Made by a program: the position numbers and the translations under genes. From Viola odorata (lineage: Eukaryota > Streptophyta > Magnoliopsida > Malpighiales > Violaceae), in NCBI GenBank assembly GCA_963691705.1, contig OY829541.1, positions 12,766,564-12,830,563 on the forward strand: a stretch of DNA of 64,000 bases, written 5' to 3'. The notes beneath the pieces are model-generated. The model saw only the letters and a program-made list of their open reading frames with translations. It was not told the DNA's origin and ran no database searches. Positions 33,701 to 44,037 of this stretch are shown one piece after another; within the stretch, counting starts at the first letter, position 1, and every line of letters starts with the position of its first letter.

Positions 33701-36700
33701 TCCATTTCTTATCCACCTCTATCTCTTCTTGTAATTAGGCTCTTTAATCTTTGTTCTTAAGGGGTAAATTCAGTAAAGAGAGATCTTAAACTATTTTATA
33801 GAAAAATTTCTTAGTTTGAGATTAAGAGGGTTTTCGAATTAGTTGAGTTCTTATTATGTTCAATCCGTTCAATAGATTGTGAATCGACTTAGGAAGCAAA
33901 CAAATTATGTCCACATGGCTCTCATGGACACCATAGGAGGCTCCAAAAATCACAGCAGCAATTTACACTTAACAAGAAGAGAATTCAGCACTTAGATGCA
34001 TACAAACACAAAAAAAATTCAGCAAATGTTTTCTTCCAAAAATCAGCACACTAAAAGACAACAATTTCCTCAAGAAAATCAAAATTATCAAACTTAATCT
34101 AAGTCATTCATATGGTTGAAAACAATGTTTTAACCATAGATATGAAAGGAAAAGTATTTTGAACCGTGGGAACACAAGGAAAAAGTGTTTGAGCAATTTT
34201 GTGGAATGGGTGTGAAAATGGAGAAAAACAGAAATTTTGCCAGACAAAAAGAAAGAAGTTCTACGGTAGAGAAGATGATTCTAATCGTAGAAATGATGAG
34301 GGGAACAAGAAAAACAAACCTAGAGGACGACTGAAGCTCCGCTACTACTTGATAAGGGCTCGACTTCTATTTTGGAGAAGTAGACCGAATTGATGAACTC
34401 TTTGGCCGAACCTTAGATTAAGTGATTAGGGCACTTTGGAGCCGGGGCTGTTAGGGTTGAATCCATTTCTTATCCACCTCTATCTCTTCTTGTAATTAGG
34501 CTCCTTAAGCTTTGTTCTTAAGGGGTAAATTCAGTAAAGAGAGATCTTAACCTATTTTATAGAAAAATTGCTTGGTTTGACATTAAGAGGGTTTTCGAAT
34601 TAGTTGAGTTCTTATTATGTTCAATCCGTTCAATAGATTTTGAATTGACTTAGGAAGCAAAAAAATTAAGTCCACATGGCTCTCATGGCCACCATAGGAG
34701 GCTCCAAAAATCACAGCAGCAATTTACACTTAACAAGAAGAGAATTCAGCACTTAGATGTATACAAACACAAAAAAAATTCAGCAAATGTGTTCTTCCAA
34801 AAATCAGCACACTAAAAGACAACAATTTCCTCAAGAACATCAAAATTTTCAAACTTAATCTAAGTCATTCCTATGGTTGAAAACAATGTTTTAACCATAG
34901 ATATGAAAGGAAAAGGATTTTGAACCGTGGGAACACAAGGAAAAAGTGTTTGAGCAATTTAGTGGAATGGGTGTGATAATGGAGAAAAACAGAAATTTTG
35001 CCAGACAAAAAGAAAGAAGTTCTACGGTAGAGAAGATGATTCTAACCGTAGAAATGATGAGGGGAACAAGAAAAACCAACCTAGAGGACGACTGAAGCTC
35101 CGCTACTACTTGATAAGGGCTCGACTTCTATTTTGGAGAAGTAGACCGAATTGATGAACTCTTTGGCCGAACCTTAGATTAAGTGATTAGGGCACTTTGT
35201 AGCCGGGGCTGTTAGGGCTGAATCCATTTCTTATCCACCTCTATCTCTTCTTGTAATTAGGCTCTTTAATCTTTGTTCTTAAGGGGTAAATTCAGTAAAG
35301 AGAGATCTTAAACTATTTTATAGAAAAATTGCTTGGTTTGAGATTAAGAGGGTTTTCGAATTAGTTGAGTTCTTATTATGTTCAATCCGTTCAATAGATT
35401 TTGAATTGAATTAGGAAGCAAACAAATTAAGTCCACATGGCTCTCATGGCCACCATATGACGCTCCAAAAATCACAGCAGAAATTTACACTTAACAAGAA
35501 GAGAATTCAGCACTTAGATGCATACAAACACAAAAAAAATTCAGCAAATGTGTTCTTCCAAAAATCAGCACACTAAAAGACAACAATTTCCTCAAGAAAA
35601 TCAAAATTTTCAAACTTAATCTAAGTCATTCATATGGTTGAAAACAATGTTTTAACCATAGATATGAAAGGAAAAGTATTTTGAACCGTGGGAACACAAG
35701 GAAAAAGTGTTTGAGCAATTTTGTGGAATGGGTGTGAAAATGGAGAAAAACAGAAATTTTGCCAGACAAAAACAAAGAAGTTCTACGGTAGAGAAAATGA
35801 TTCTAACCTTAGAAATGATGAGGGGAACAAGAAAAACCAACCTAGAGGACGACTGAAGCTGCGCTACTACTTCATAAGGGCTCGACCTCTATTTTGGAGA
35901 AGTAGACCGAATTGATGAACTCTTTGGCTGAACCTTAGATTAAGTGATTAGGGCACTTTGTAGCCGGGGCTGTTAGGGCTGAATCCATTTCTTATCCACC
36001 TCTATCTCTTCTTGTAATTAGGCTCTTTAATCTTTGTTCTTAAGGGGTAAGTTCAGTAAAGAGAGATCTTAAACTATTTTATAGAAAAATTGCTTGGTTT
36101 GAGATTAAGAGGGTTTTCGAATTAGTTGAGTTCTTATTATGTTCAATCCGTTCAATAGATTTTGAATTGAATTAGGAAGCAAACAAATTAAGTCCACATG
36201 GCTCTCATGGCCACCATAGGACGCTCCAAAAATCACAGCAGAAATTTACACTTAACAAGAAGAGAATTCAGCACTTAGATGCATACAAACACAAAAAAAA
36301 TTCAGCAAATGTGTTCTTCCAAAAATCAGCACACTAAAAGACAACAATTTCCTCAAGAAAATCAAAATTTTCCAACTTAATCTAAGTCATTCATATGGTT
36401 GAAAACAATGTTTTAACCATAGATATGAAAGGAAAAGTATTTTGAACCGTGGGAACACAAGGAAAAAGTGTTTGAGCAATTTTGTGGAATGGGTGTGAAA
36501 ATGGAGAAAAACAGAAATTTTGCCAGACAAAAACAAAGAAGTTCTACGGTAGAGAAGATGATTCTAATCGTAGAAATGATGAGGGGAACAAGAAAAACAA
36601 ACCTAGAGGACGACTGAAGCTCCGCTACTACTTGATAAGGGCTCGACTTCTATTTTGGAGAAGTAGACCGAATTGATGAACTCTTTGGCCGAACCTTAGA

Positions 36701-38436
36701 TTAAGTGATTAGGGCACTTTGGAGCCGGGGCTGTTAGGGTTGAATCCATTTCTTATCCACCTCTATCTCTTCTTGTAATTAGGCTCCTTAAGCTTTGTTC
36801 TTAAGGGGTAAATTCAGTAAAGAGAGATCTTAAACTATTTTATAGAAAAATTGCTTGGTTTGACATTAAGAGGGTTTTCGAATTAGTTGAGTTCTTATTA
36901 TGTTCAATCCGTTCAATAGATTTTGAATTGACTTAGGAAGCAAAAAAATTAAGTCCACATGACTCTCATGGCCACCATAGGAGGCTCCAAAAATCACAGC
37001 AGCAATTTACACTTAACAAGAAGAGAATTCAGCACTTAGATGTATACAAACACAAAAAAAATTCAGCAAATGTGTTCTTCCAAAAATCAGCACACTAAAA
37101 GACAACAATTTCCTCAAGAACATCAAAATTTTCAAACTTAATCTAAGTCATTCCTATGGTTGAAAACAATGTTTTAACCATAGATATGAAAGGAAAAGGA
37201 TTTTGAACCGTGGGAACACAAGGAAAAAGTGTTTGAGCAATTTAGTGGAATGGGTGTGAAAATGGAGAAAAACAGAAATTTTGCCAGACAAAAAGAAAGA
37301 AGTTCTACGGTAGAGAAAATGATTCTAACCGTAGAAATGATGAGGGGAACAAGAAAAACCAACCTAGAGGACGACTGAACCTCCGCTACTACTTCATAAG
37401 GGCTCGACCTCTATTTTGGAGAAGTAGACCGAATTGATGAACTCTTTGGCTGAACCTTAGATTAAGTGATTAGGGCACTTTGTAGCCGGGGCTGTTAGGG
37501 CTGAATCCATTTCTTATCCTCCTCTATCTCTTCTTGTAATTAGGCTCTTTAATCTTTGTTCTTAAGGGGTAAATTCAGTAAAGAGAGTTCTTAAACTATT
37601 TTATAGAAAAATTGCTTGGTTTGAGATTAAGAGGGTTTTCGAATTAGTTGAGTTCTTATTATGTTCAATCCGTTGAATAGATTTTGAATTGAATTAGGAA
37701 GCAAACAAATTAAGTCCACATGGCTCTCATGGCCACCATAGGACGCTCCAAAAATCACAGCAGAAATTTACACTTAACAAGAAGAGAATTCAGCACTTAG
37801 ATGCATACAAACACAAAAAAAATTCAGCAAATGTGTTCTTCCAAAAATCAGCACACTAAAAGACAACAATTTCCTCAAGAACATCAAAATTTTCAAACTT
37901 AATCTAAGTCATTCCTATGGTTGAAAACAATGTTTTAACCATAGATATGAAAGGAAAAGGATTTTGAACCGTGGGAACACAAAGAAAAAGTGTTTGAGCA
38001 ATTTAGTGGAATGAGTGTGAAAATGGAGAAAAACAGAAATTTTGCCAGACAAAAAGAAAGAAGTTCTACAGTAGAGAAGATGATTCTAACCGTAGAAATG
38101 ATGAGGGGAACAAGAAAAACCAACCTAGAGGACGACTGAAGCTCCGCTACTACTTGATAAGGGCTCGACTTCTATTTTGGAGAAGTAGACCGAATTGATG
38201 AACTCTTTGGCCGAACCTTAGATTAAGTGATTAGGGCACTTTAGAGCCGGGGCTGTTAGGGCTGAATCCATTTCTTATCCACCTCTATCTCTTCTTGTAA
38301 TTAGGCTCCTTAAGCTTTGTTCTTAAGGGGTAAATTCAGTAAAGAGAGATCTTAAACTATTTTATAGAAAAATTGCTTGGTTTGACATTAAGAGGGTTTT
38401 CAAATTAGTTGAGTTCTTATTATGTTCAATCCGTTC
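24745..38436. repeat. Satellite-like array: 18 tandem monomers of about 761 bp
   Basis: Monomers begin at 24745, 25505, 26262, 27023, 27784, 28545, 29306, 30067, 30828, 31589, 32350, 33110, 33871, 34632, 35393, 36154, 36915 and 37676. Fifteen are exactly 761 bp and the others 757-760. In plus-strand order each holds about 478 bp of minus-strand leader including a PBS-like site, a 48-bp LTR end stub starting TGATAAGGGC, and about 234 bp of another LTR in the opposite orientation. The unit junction is ATCCGTTC joined to AATAGATTTTG. Copies are highly similar, with patterned variants. I see no host gene in the array. Confidence 0.95.
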
Positions 38437-39081
38437 CATCACTACTAAACATCCATCAAGCCGCTGCAAGTAACTCCTTTAAACACCATCTTCATCCATC
38501 AAGTTCACTAAGGTGTCTCCTCTCCATCTCCATCCAAGGCGCCTATATCCTTTGTCAAGACCATCCGTGCGTGAGGACTAGATCTGAAGCTCTCCCTAGT
38601 GCCTTCATCATCATTGAGCGGCTTGGACTGTATCATTTGGTAGCGGAGCTTATACGGTCCAAGCCCCTCAATGATGATGAAGGCACTAGGGAGAGCTTCA
38701 GATCTAGTCCTCGCGCACCGATGGTCTTGACAAAGGATATAAACGCCTCGGATGGAGATGGAGAGGAGACGCCTTGGTGAACTTGATAGATGAAGATGTT
38801 GTTTAAAGGAGTTACTTGCAGTGGCTTGATGGATGTTAGTAGTGATGGAACGGATTGAACATAATAAGAACTCAACTAATTAGAAAACCCTCTTGATGTA
38901 AAGCCAAGCAACCTTTCTATAAAATAGTTAAGGATCTCTCTTTACTGAATTTACCCCTTAAGAACAAACCTTAAGGAGCCTAATTACAAGAAGAGATAGA
39001 GGTGGATAAGCAATGGATTCGGCCCTAACAGCCCCGGCTCCAAAGTGCCCTAATCACTTAATCTAAGGTTCGGCCAAAGAG
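38203..39081. repeat. LTR palindrome: arms of about 433 bp, 12-bp spacer
   Basis: 38203-38635 and about 38648-39081 are inverted copies of the same LTR segment, joined almost directly at the LTR 3' ends. The 12-bp spacer reads TTTGGTAGCGGA, which is the family PBS. The left arm extends the inverted LTR piece that ends every array monomer, and the right arm is the E2a LTR. The arms are not identical; small differences are spread along both. Confidence 0.9.
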
Positions 39082-39215
39082 AGCATAAGCATCAAAATCA
39101 AAGGCAAGTGCTGAAAGAAAAGGAAAGCACTTTAAATACTAAAGCCTAACAATGGGTAAATACCCTTACACCCTTAGACAAAAGGGCATGGCCTTGGCAG
39201 CAATGAAGATGGGGC

Positions 39216-39399
39216 CAAAGGCTCAGACACGGGCTCGGCCTAGGGCGCAACCAAGGGCTCACGGCTTGCTAGCGTTGGAAGCGCGGATGTGTCATGGTTT
39301 GGCCGAACAACCCGTGAGAACCGTGCGAGGAAGATAGGCCACGCTGGAGCCCTTTCCCATGCGATGTGTGCGGGCACCGGAGGGTCCATGCTCGTATCA
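39216..39399 (-). repeat. E1 3' LTR, remaining part
   Basis: This segment matches about 59715-59894 (GGCTCGGCC units, the TGTCATGGTTTGGC block, CCATGCTCGTATCA end) and is followed by a PPT complement at 39400-39420. It completes the E1 3' LTR that was split by E2a. Confidence 0.7.
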
Positions 39400-40252
39400 T
39401 CCTATCCCTCTTTGAAGAGATTCATCCTCGAATCTACACCGTGGACAGGGAAAAGTGATAGAGAATCCAACCCAAAAACAATCAACACTCTGGCAGCAAG
39501 GAATGGGTCCAAATGGCTATGTGAAGGCACCGCCAGGATGATGGAAAAATCACTGCCAAGGGACCCAAGAGTGCGCTACAAGACAAGACAATGAAGAGCT
39601 CTCCTATGGCAGCCCGTTGATAACCCGCAAATCCGCATTGGATTTCCAATGCTGTCATCCTTCACAAGATCGTCCTCACGCAAAGTTACATCCAAAGCAC
39701 CCTTCTCCGCACCACATGGGACATCACCCTCATCAAGAGGCGGCACCACAAGCATCTCAATCTCCAATGGAGCCAAACCCTCATCCATAGAATGGGAATC
39801 GGAAGAGCTAACCCTAACGTCATCGATGGGTGGAAGTGGAGGTGTCTCAACGCGCGGTTGCAAGGTGTTAATTGACTCCAAAATGGCCGCATTAGTTTGC
39901 TCTTGTCGCGCCCATTGGCTTTGCAATTCAGCCATGATATTTTGCGCAACTACAACTTCCTCATCTAAGTGCTCAATATGATGCTCATGACCATAGGAAT
40001 GTGGAGGAGGCCGGTGGACATAGCTTGTAGGTTGCACATTATAGTAAAATGAGGCGTTGTGCGGGGGTGCAACTCTACAAGCGGGCATGACATAGGGACG
40101 TTGAGGAGACCGCTGAACGAATACACCCGAAGTTGGCCATGACCACAGCTTTGGGAAGATTCGGAACCTAGGTCATGGCTCGGAGAGGAGGCAGTCGTGG
40201 TGTAGAAGTCCTTATCCTAATAGGATCCAACATCCTCATAATAGCTAGACAT
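39400..40252 (-). pseudogene. E1 type I family ORF, broken
   Basis: The ATG at 40252 reads MSSYYEDVGSY and hits a stop after 11 codons. A later frame (40088-39576) encodes RVAPPHNASFYYN, a His/Tyr-rich part, a coiled-coil-like AELQSQWARQEQTNAAILESINTL and an acidic linker ending in RALHCLVL. This is the usual order of the family ORF with changed residues. The last part up to the PPT contains a frameshift. No gag knuckle or pol domain is present. Confidence 0.6.
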
Positions 40253-41326
40253 AGGAAAAGGTACCTACAAAAATAAACAAACACAATTGATATATACATA
40301 AAGGGTTAGTCTCTCCCTCACGTGTTTCACTCGTGTTTTGCTCAATCACTCTAATGATCTCACAACCGTTCCCACTCTTATCTCCATCGTAAACCAATCT
40401 ACTAAGCTAGCAAGACTACGAACCAAAGAAGGCTCATGGAATGCAAGGAAAACCAAGGTAAGAAAGAAAGGTAAGGAAAACCAAATTGATGCATAAGAAT
40501 GTGATGGAAATGCACACCAATATGGTTTAGAGTTGATAGATGATGATAGAAACAAGAAAGAAAAACAGTAATACACAAGCTACTCAAGGAGAAACTAAAA
40601 TGAAAAGAGAAACAAAAATGAAAGACACAAGCTACACAAGAATTGAAATTTCGAGTGCAATCTGCACACTTTTCTTGGAATGTAAAAACGTATGGCAATT
40701 GCACAAAATTAACAGTTGACTTAAAAACAAGTTTTGTTCCACACATAAAGAAGTTGATGCACGTAAAATTTCAGATTTTTCTGGGTGGGCAAACACATAC
40801 AAAATGACAAAGAAAACACTGCCGAATATAGGAAAAATAAATAAATTTGGACGGAAAATTCGCCTCAAATGTTCTTGACCTAAATGCACACTTTAACATG
40901 AACCAATACACTTCAAATGAATGCATACAAGTAGTCTCTTTCTTATGACTCAATTGATTCTTCTTCTTTTTTTGGAATTGTAGGAACTTAATCACTTTTT
41001 TTTTTTTTCATTTGATCTTTCTTTTAGTTCTAATATCTTTTCTTTTCTGTTTTTGCAATGAGTGAAGAGAGCTCACTTGTATGTCATGTATCCTTGAACT
41101 AAGAAGTTAAAGACAAGTAGTTTTGCTCTTGAAAAATTCCTCACTAGATGCCAAAAAAGTGAGATGGCAAGTCAAGGTGAGGTGTCAAGTTTTGTGTGGC
41201 TGACAATGCAAGTCATGTGGCAAGTGATATGGTAATGTATGACAAGAAATATGTGTGTAAGGATGCCAACCTAAGGCCGGCTATGTGAGGAAGAAGTGTG
41301 GTGAGCAAGCTGAAATGCTTGGCTCA
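40253..41326 (-). other. E1 leader, first part
   Basis: This is non-coding minus-strand leader with the CTCCCTCACGTG block, long A/T tracts near 40960-41040, repeated GTATGACAAG and GCAAGTGATGTGG-like motifs, and CCTAAGGCCGGCTA. It is cut at GGCTCA (41321-41326) by E2b and continues at 46274 and 58671. Confidence 0.7.
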
Positions 41327-41985
41327 TGATAACATCTCGGCTTTTCTTGAAGGATGAGCCCGTGTTCTTGAGCTTGAACGGATCTAGTCTCCTTTGGGAG
41401 GTGGTAAATACAAGGGTGTATGGTGTTTAGATGGCATTTAATGGAGAAGATAACGTCGCTAGGAGATAGCGGATTGTGCAGCGGATTAACGGATGAAAAA
41501 GAGAGTGTTTTGATGAACAAATAATATATTAAACTTGTATTCAAGTGATTACAAGGATCTCTTAATCGTGCTCATTACTTGATCATGTAATGATCAACCC
41601 GATGAGATTAAACAAGATGAACAAAACCAGTTTTAAGAACCCTAAGGCAAAGCCAACTAATTGGTCTTGAAAGGAGATAAACTCACAATTAAATCAAACA
41701 CAAGCTATAAAAGAGGCTATCTCCTTCTATTTATAGCTTGGGCATTATTAGATGGAAAACCCTACTCTACCCTTCACTTAAGTTGGTAGGCCGCGGGCTT
41801 GTGATGGTGGGCTTGGCTTGGTGCATGGGCCTAGGCGGACGCTAGGGTTGTCGCACGGGCTTGCGCGGCATTCCTCATGGGATGCTAGGGTTTGGCGCGG
41901 CCTCGTGCGAGCATCTTCATGGGTTGCTAGGCCATCCCGTGACGCTTTGGCGCGAATACGAGTTAGAGCCCTCGAGCTCGTATCA
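41327..41985 (-). repeat. E2b 3' LTR
   Basis: This LTR runs TGATAACATCTCGG to CTCGTATCA. The minus-strand TATAAATA is at 41728-41735, in an inverted repeat with a plus-strand CTATAAAA. The PPT complement (CTCTCCCTCTT) lies just right of it at 41988-41998. Confidence 0.85.
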
Positions 41986-43116
41986 TCCTCTCCCTCTTCA
42001 AGGTGATTCATCCTCGAATCTGTAGGCTCGATCCCTTGCTCGGTCAAATGGGGCAAAGCATGCTCTCGGCTAGTGGCCACACACGGAATCCTCAAAATAC
42101 AACTCTCGGAGAATATAGACCAAGGTGGAGGCCTTCGTCGGGCCAGACATGTAGGCGCGGAATGGAAAAACCCAAAAACCACTAAGGATCGGCCGAGATG
42201 GGGAATAGTGGTGATGAAGGCCAAGTGAGGACCCCTAGAAATGAGCGCAGATGCATGGGCAGTGCGAGTCACCAAAGGAGTAACCGGAGAAGTCCAGGTG
42301 AAGTGAGGGACCATGAAACCACTAGGGGGTGCCAAAAATAGGAAAGAGGGGGTGCGGCCAATAGGCTCAAATCCAAGTAGAAACGGATCCTCAAAGCTAT
42401 GCGTAGGCACACTCAGCATGTTGGAGAAAGCACTACGCATGGTCCGAAAATTGCGTTGGAACGTAAGGCGATGGAAGGCCTTCTCATGGCTGCCCGGAAG
42501 AGAAAAGGTGTGGGGTCGTGCTAGCGAAAGCCGATGGTAACTCAAACCTCAAAATACCCAAGACTCATCCAAGGCGGGGAATGGGAATGACGCGGTCTAG
42601 GTGCGGGCCCAAAGTAGTAGACGAGTAGGCGTGGGCATTACGGATGGCCAAAGGAGCGGTAGAAGGGACACGGGATCCAATCGAAACAGAGAGACCAAGT
42701 GAATGCGCCAAGATCGGAATGAAGGGCGCGCGGTCAACATACTCAAAGCCAAGGAGGAAAGGATCCACCAAGTCATGGCTAGGCACCTTCGGTATGATGG
42801 AAAACTCACTACCAAGGGACCGCAAAGTGCGCTGCCGTGCTAGGCCAAGTATGGCCTTCTCGTGGTTGCCCGAAGTTACCAACTCCACGTCAATACCATC
42901 CCAAAGGGGCTCAAGTAATTCCTTATCCAATGGAGTCAACTCAACCTCAACAAGTGATGGTGATTCGACCGAAACAGCATTAGGAACATTGTCAAGCTCC
43001 TCAATCAACGGGGACAACACATTTGTTTCCCTTCCAAGCGGCACTAAACTCTCCTCATGCGGGTTGTTTTGTACACACTCTAAAGGCACTCTATTGTTCA
43101 GAAAAATATCACACAA
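41986..43116 (-). pseudogene. E2b C-terminal ORF with duplicated module
   Basis: Two minus-strand frames follow one another: 43116-42565, and 42545 into the LTR at 41778. Both carry a module of about 100 residues starting HEKA and containing DPFLLGFE, a Pro/Ser-rich middle and ending IP.LG. The two starts are about 377 bp apart, so the module is a tandem duplication, now in different frames. After the second copy come GRSLVVFGFF, RRPPPWSIFSES and TSREHAL, and the ORF ends DSRMNHLEEGEDD across the PPT. The family is unknown to me. Confidence 0.6.
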
Positions 43117-43488
43117 ATGCCCCCTTCCCGTGCAAGTGGTACAAAAGAGATCTCTTGTTCAAGAGGAAGGCGCGGAAGGGCAAATAGGAGGAGGTGGAGG
43201 AGGTATCTTAACTCGGTGGTACCTTGAAGTAATTGCCTCTATTTGGCGTTGCAATTCAGCCACTACATCCGCATGATGCTCTAGGTGCTGCTCTTGATGA
43301 TAAGGAGGAATGGCACGGTAACTAGGAAGAGGCGGGGGCCAACGGACATGGTGTGAAGGTTGCTCATCATGATAAGGCGTGGCGTGTCGAGGAGGCGCCC
43401 TAGAGGTCGGCGGGATATAGGGACGTTGAGGGGGTCTCCGGACCGAGGCATAGATAGAGGCGCCATGGCTGTGGTAGGAAGAGAGGCT
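43117..43488 (-). other. E2b linker between the two ORF parts
   Basis: No single open frame crosses this region. It carries coding-like Pro-rich sequence (RVPP, WPPPLPSYR in shifting frames) matching the linker at 21731-21900. It is probably a decayed middle part of the same ORF. Confidence 0.45.
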
Positions 43489-44037
43489 TCAGCCATGGCG
43501 TGGGAAAGATGCAACCTCAGTGCAGAAGTCATGGCCTTGCTTCCCATGCCGAGATGACCTATCAATGAAGTCCTCTTGTCCATAATACTGATCTCCACTA
43601 TCCACACAAGAGGCATGTACATGGGATTGCCGTGAGGGCCCTTGAGAATCATAATCCACCCGAGAAGGGGATGCAGAATAAGGGGCAAACACATAAGATG
43701 GCCGAGAGGGCCCATGAAGATCAAAACCCAACCGAGAAGAGGAGGTGGCACAGGAGTGGGTGTCAAGGCTGTCAACTCCATAAGAATACGAACCATACCG
43801 TGTCTCATGCCCATCGGAATAAGTACCCTCATAACAAAACTCGTGACCCTCACTAGCATCCGAGGGGTAAGCGGCACTATCATAACAAGAACTAGCCCCA
43901 TTCGGTGTCTCATGCTCCACTAAGTAGTTCACCTCATAACAAGAAGAGGTCCGGTCACAAGAAGCCATGGAATAGGTCGTACTAGAACAAGAGTCCTCCT
44001 CCCAAGAGGACCCATCATCCTCACTATAAGAAGACAT
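43489..44037 (-). CDS. E2b Ser/Tyr-rich protein (182 residues)
   Basis: The ATG at 44037 opens 182 codons: MSSYSEDDGSSWEEDSCSS, then Ser/Tyr/His-rich sequence with repeated SYGVDSL, GPSRPSYV and GPSRQSHV phrases. Composition and short internal repeats suggest a disordered protein. The same N-terminus occurs at 22273 and 23722, so it is a family trait. It is preceded by a CCTACAAAAAGG tract whose complement resembles a 3' splice site (pyrimidines then AG). No known domain is visible. It may be a diverged gag or an accessory protein. Confidence 0.5.
   Translation of the reverse strand: MSSYSEDDGSSWEEDSCSSTTYSMASCDRTSSCYEVNYLVEHETPNGASSCYDSAAYPSDASEGHEFCYEGTYSDGHETRYGSYSYGVDSLDTHSCATSSSRLGFDLHGPSRPSYVFAPYSASPSRVDYDSQGPSRQSHVHASCVDSGDQYYGQEDFIDRSSRHGKQGHDFCTEVASFPRHG

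Larger units (their letters stand above)
20461..39215 (-). mobile_element. E2a: type I element carrying a satellite array
   Basis: E2a starts TGATATAATC inside the E1 LTR. In plus-strand order it holds an LTR-derived segment (20461-21165), ORF remnants, a solo LTR, a second copy of the ORF start, leader, the 18-copy array, and a second LTR (38648 to about 39215). The right boundary lies in sequence shared by E1 and E2a LTRs (TTGGCAGCAATGAAGATGGG), so I cannot place it exactly. I found no clear TSD, and LTR-LTR exchange with E1 is likely. Confidence 0.6.

Noticed and set aside
27351..38123. Repeated ORFs of 62-79 codons on both strands of the array as a gene family
   Set aside because: They are the same segment of leader and PBS sequence copied with each monomer; the frames overlap on both strands and cross into LTR sequence.
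24745..38436. Centromeric satellite
   Set aside because: The 761-bp unit is clearly made of retrotransposon parts, and nothing in the sequence shows centromere function; abundance and location data would be needed.
43281..43913. 210-codon minus-strand frame overlapping the E2b ORF
   Set aside because: It is the shifted frame of the Ser/Tyr-rich ORF, rich in Met/Leu/Pro; the frame from 44037 matches related copies.
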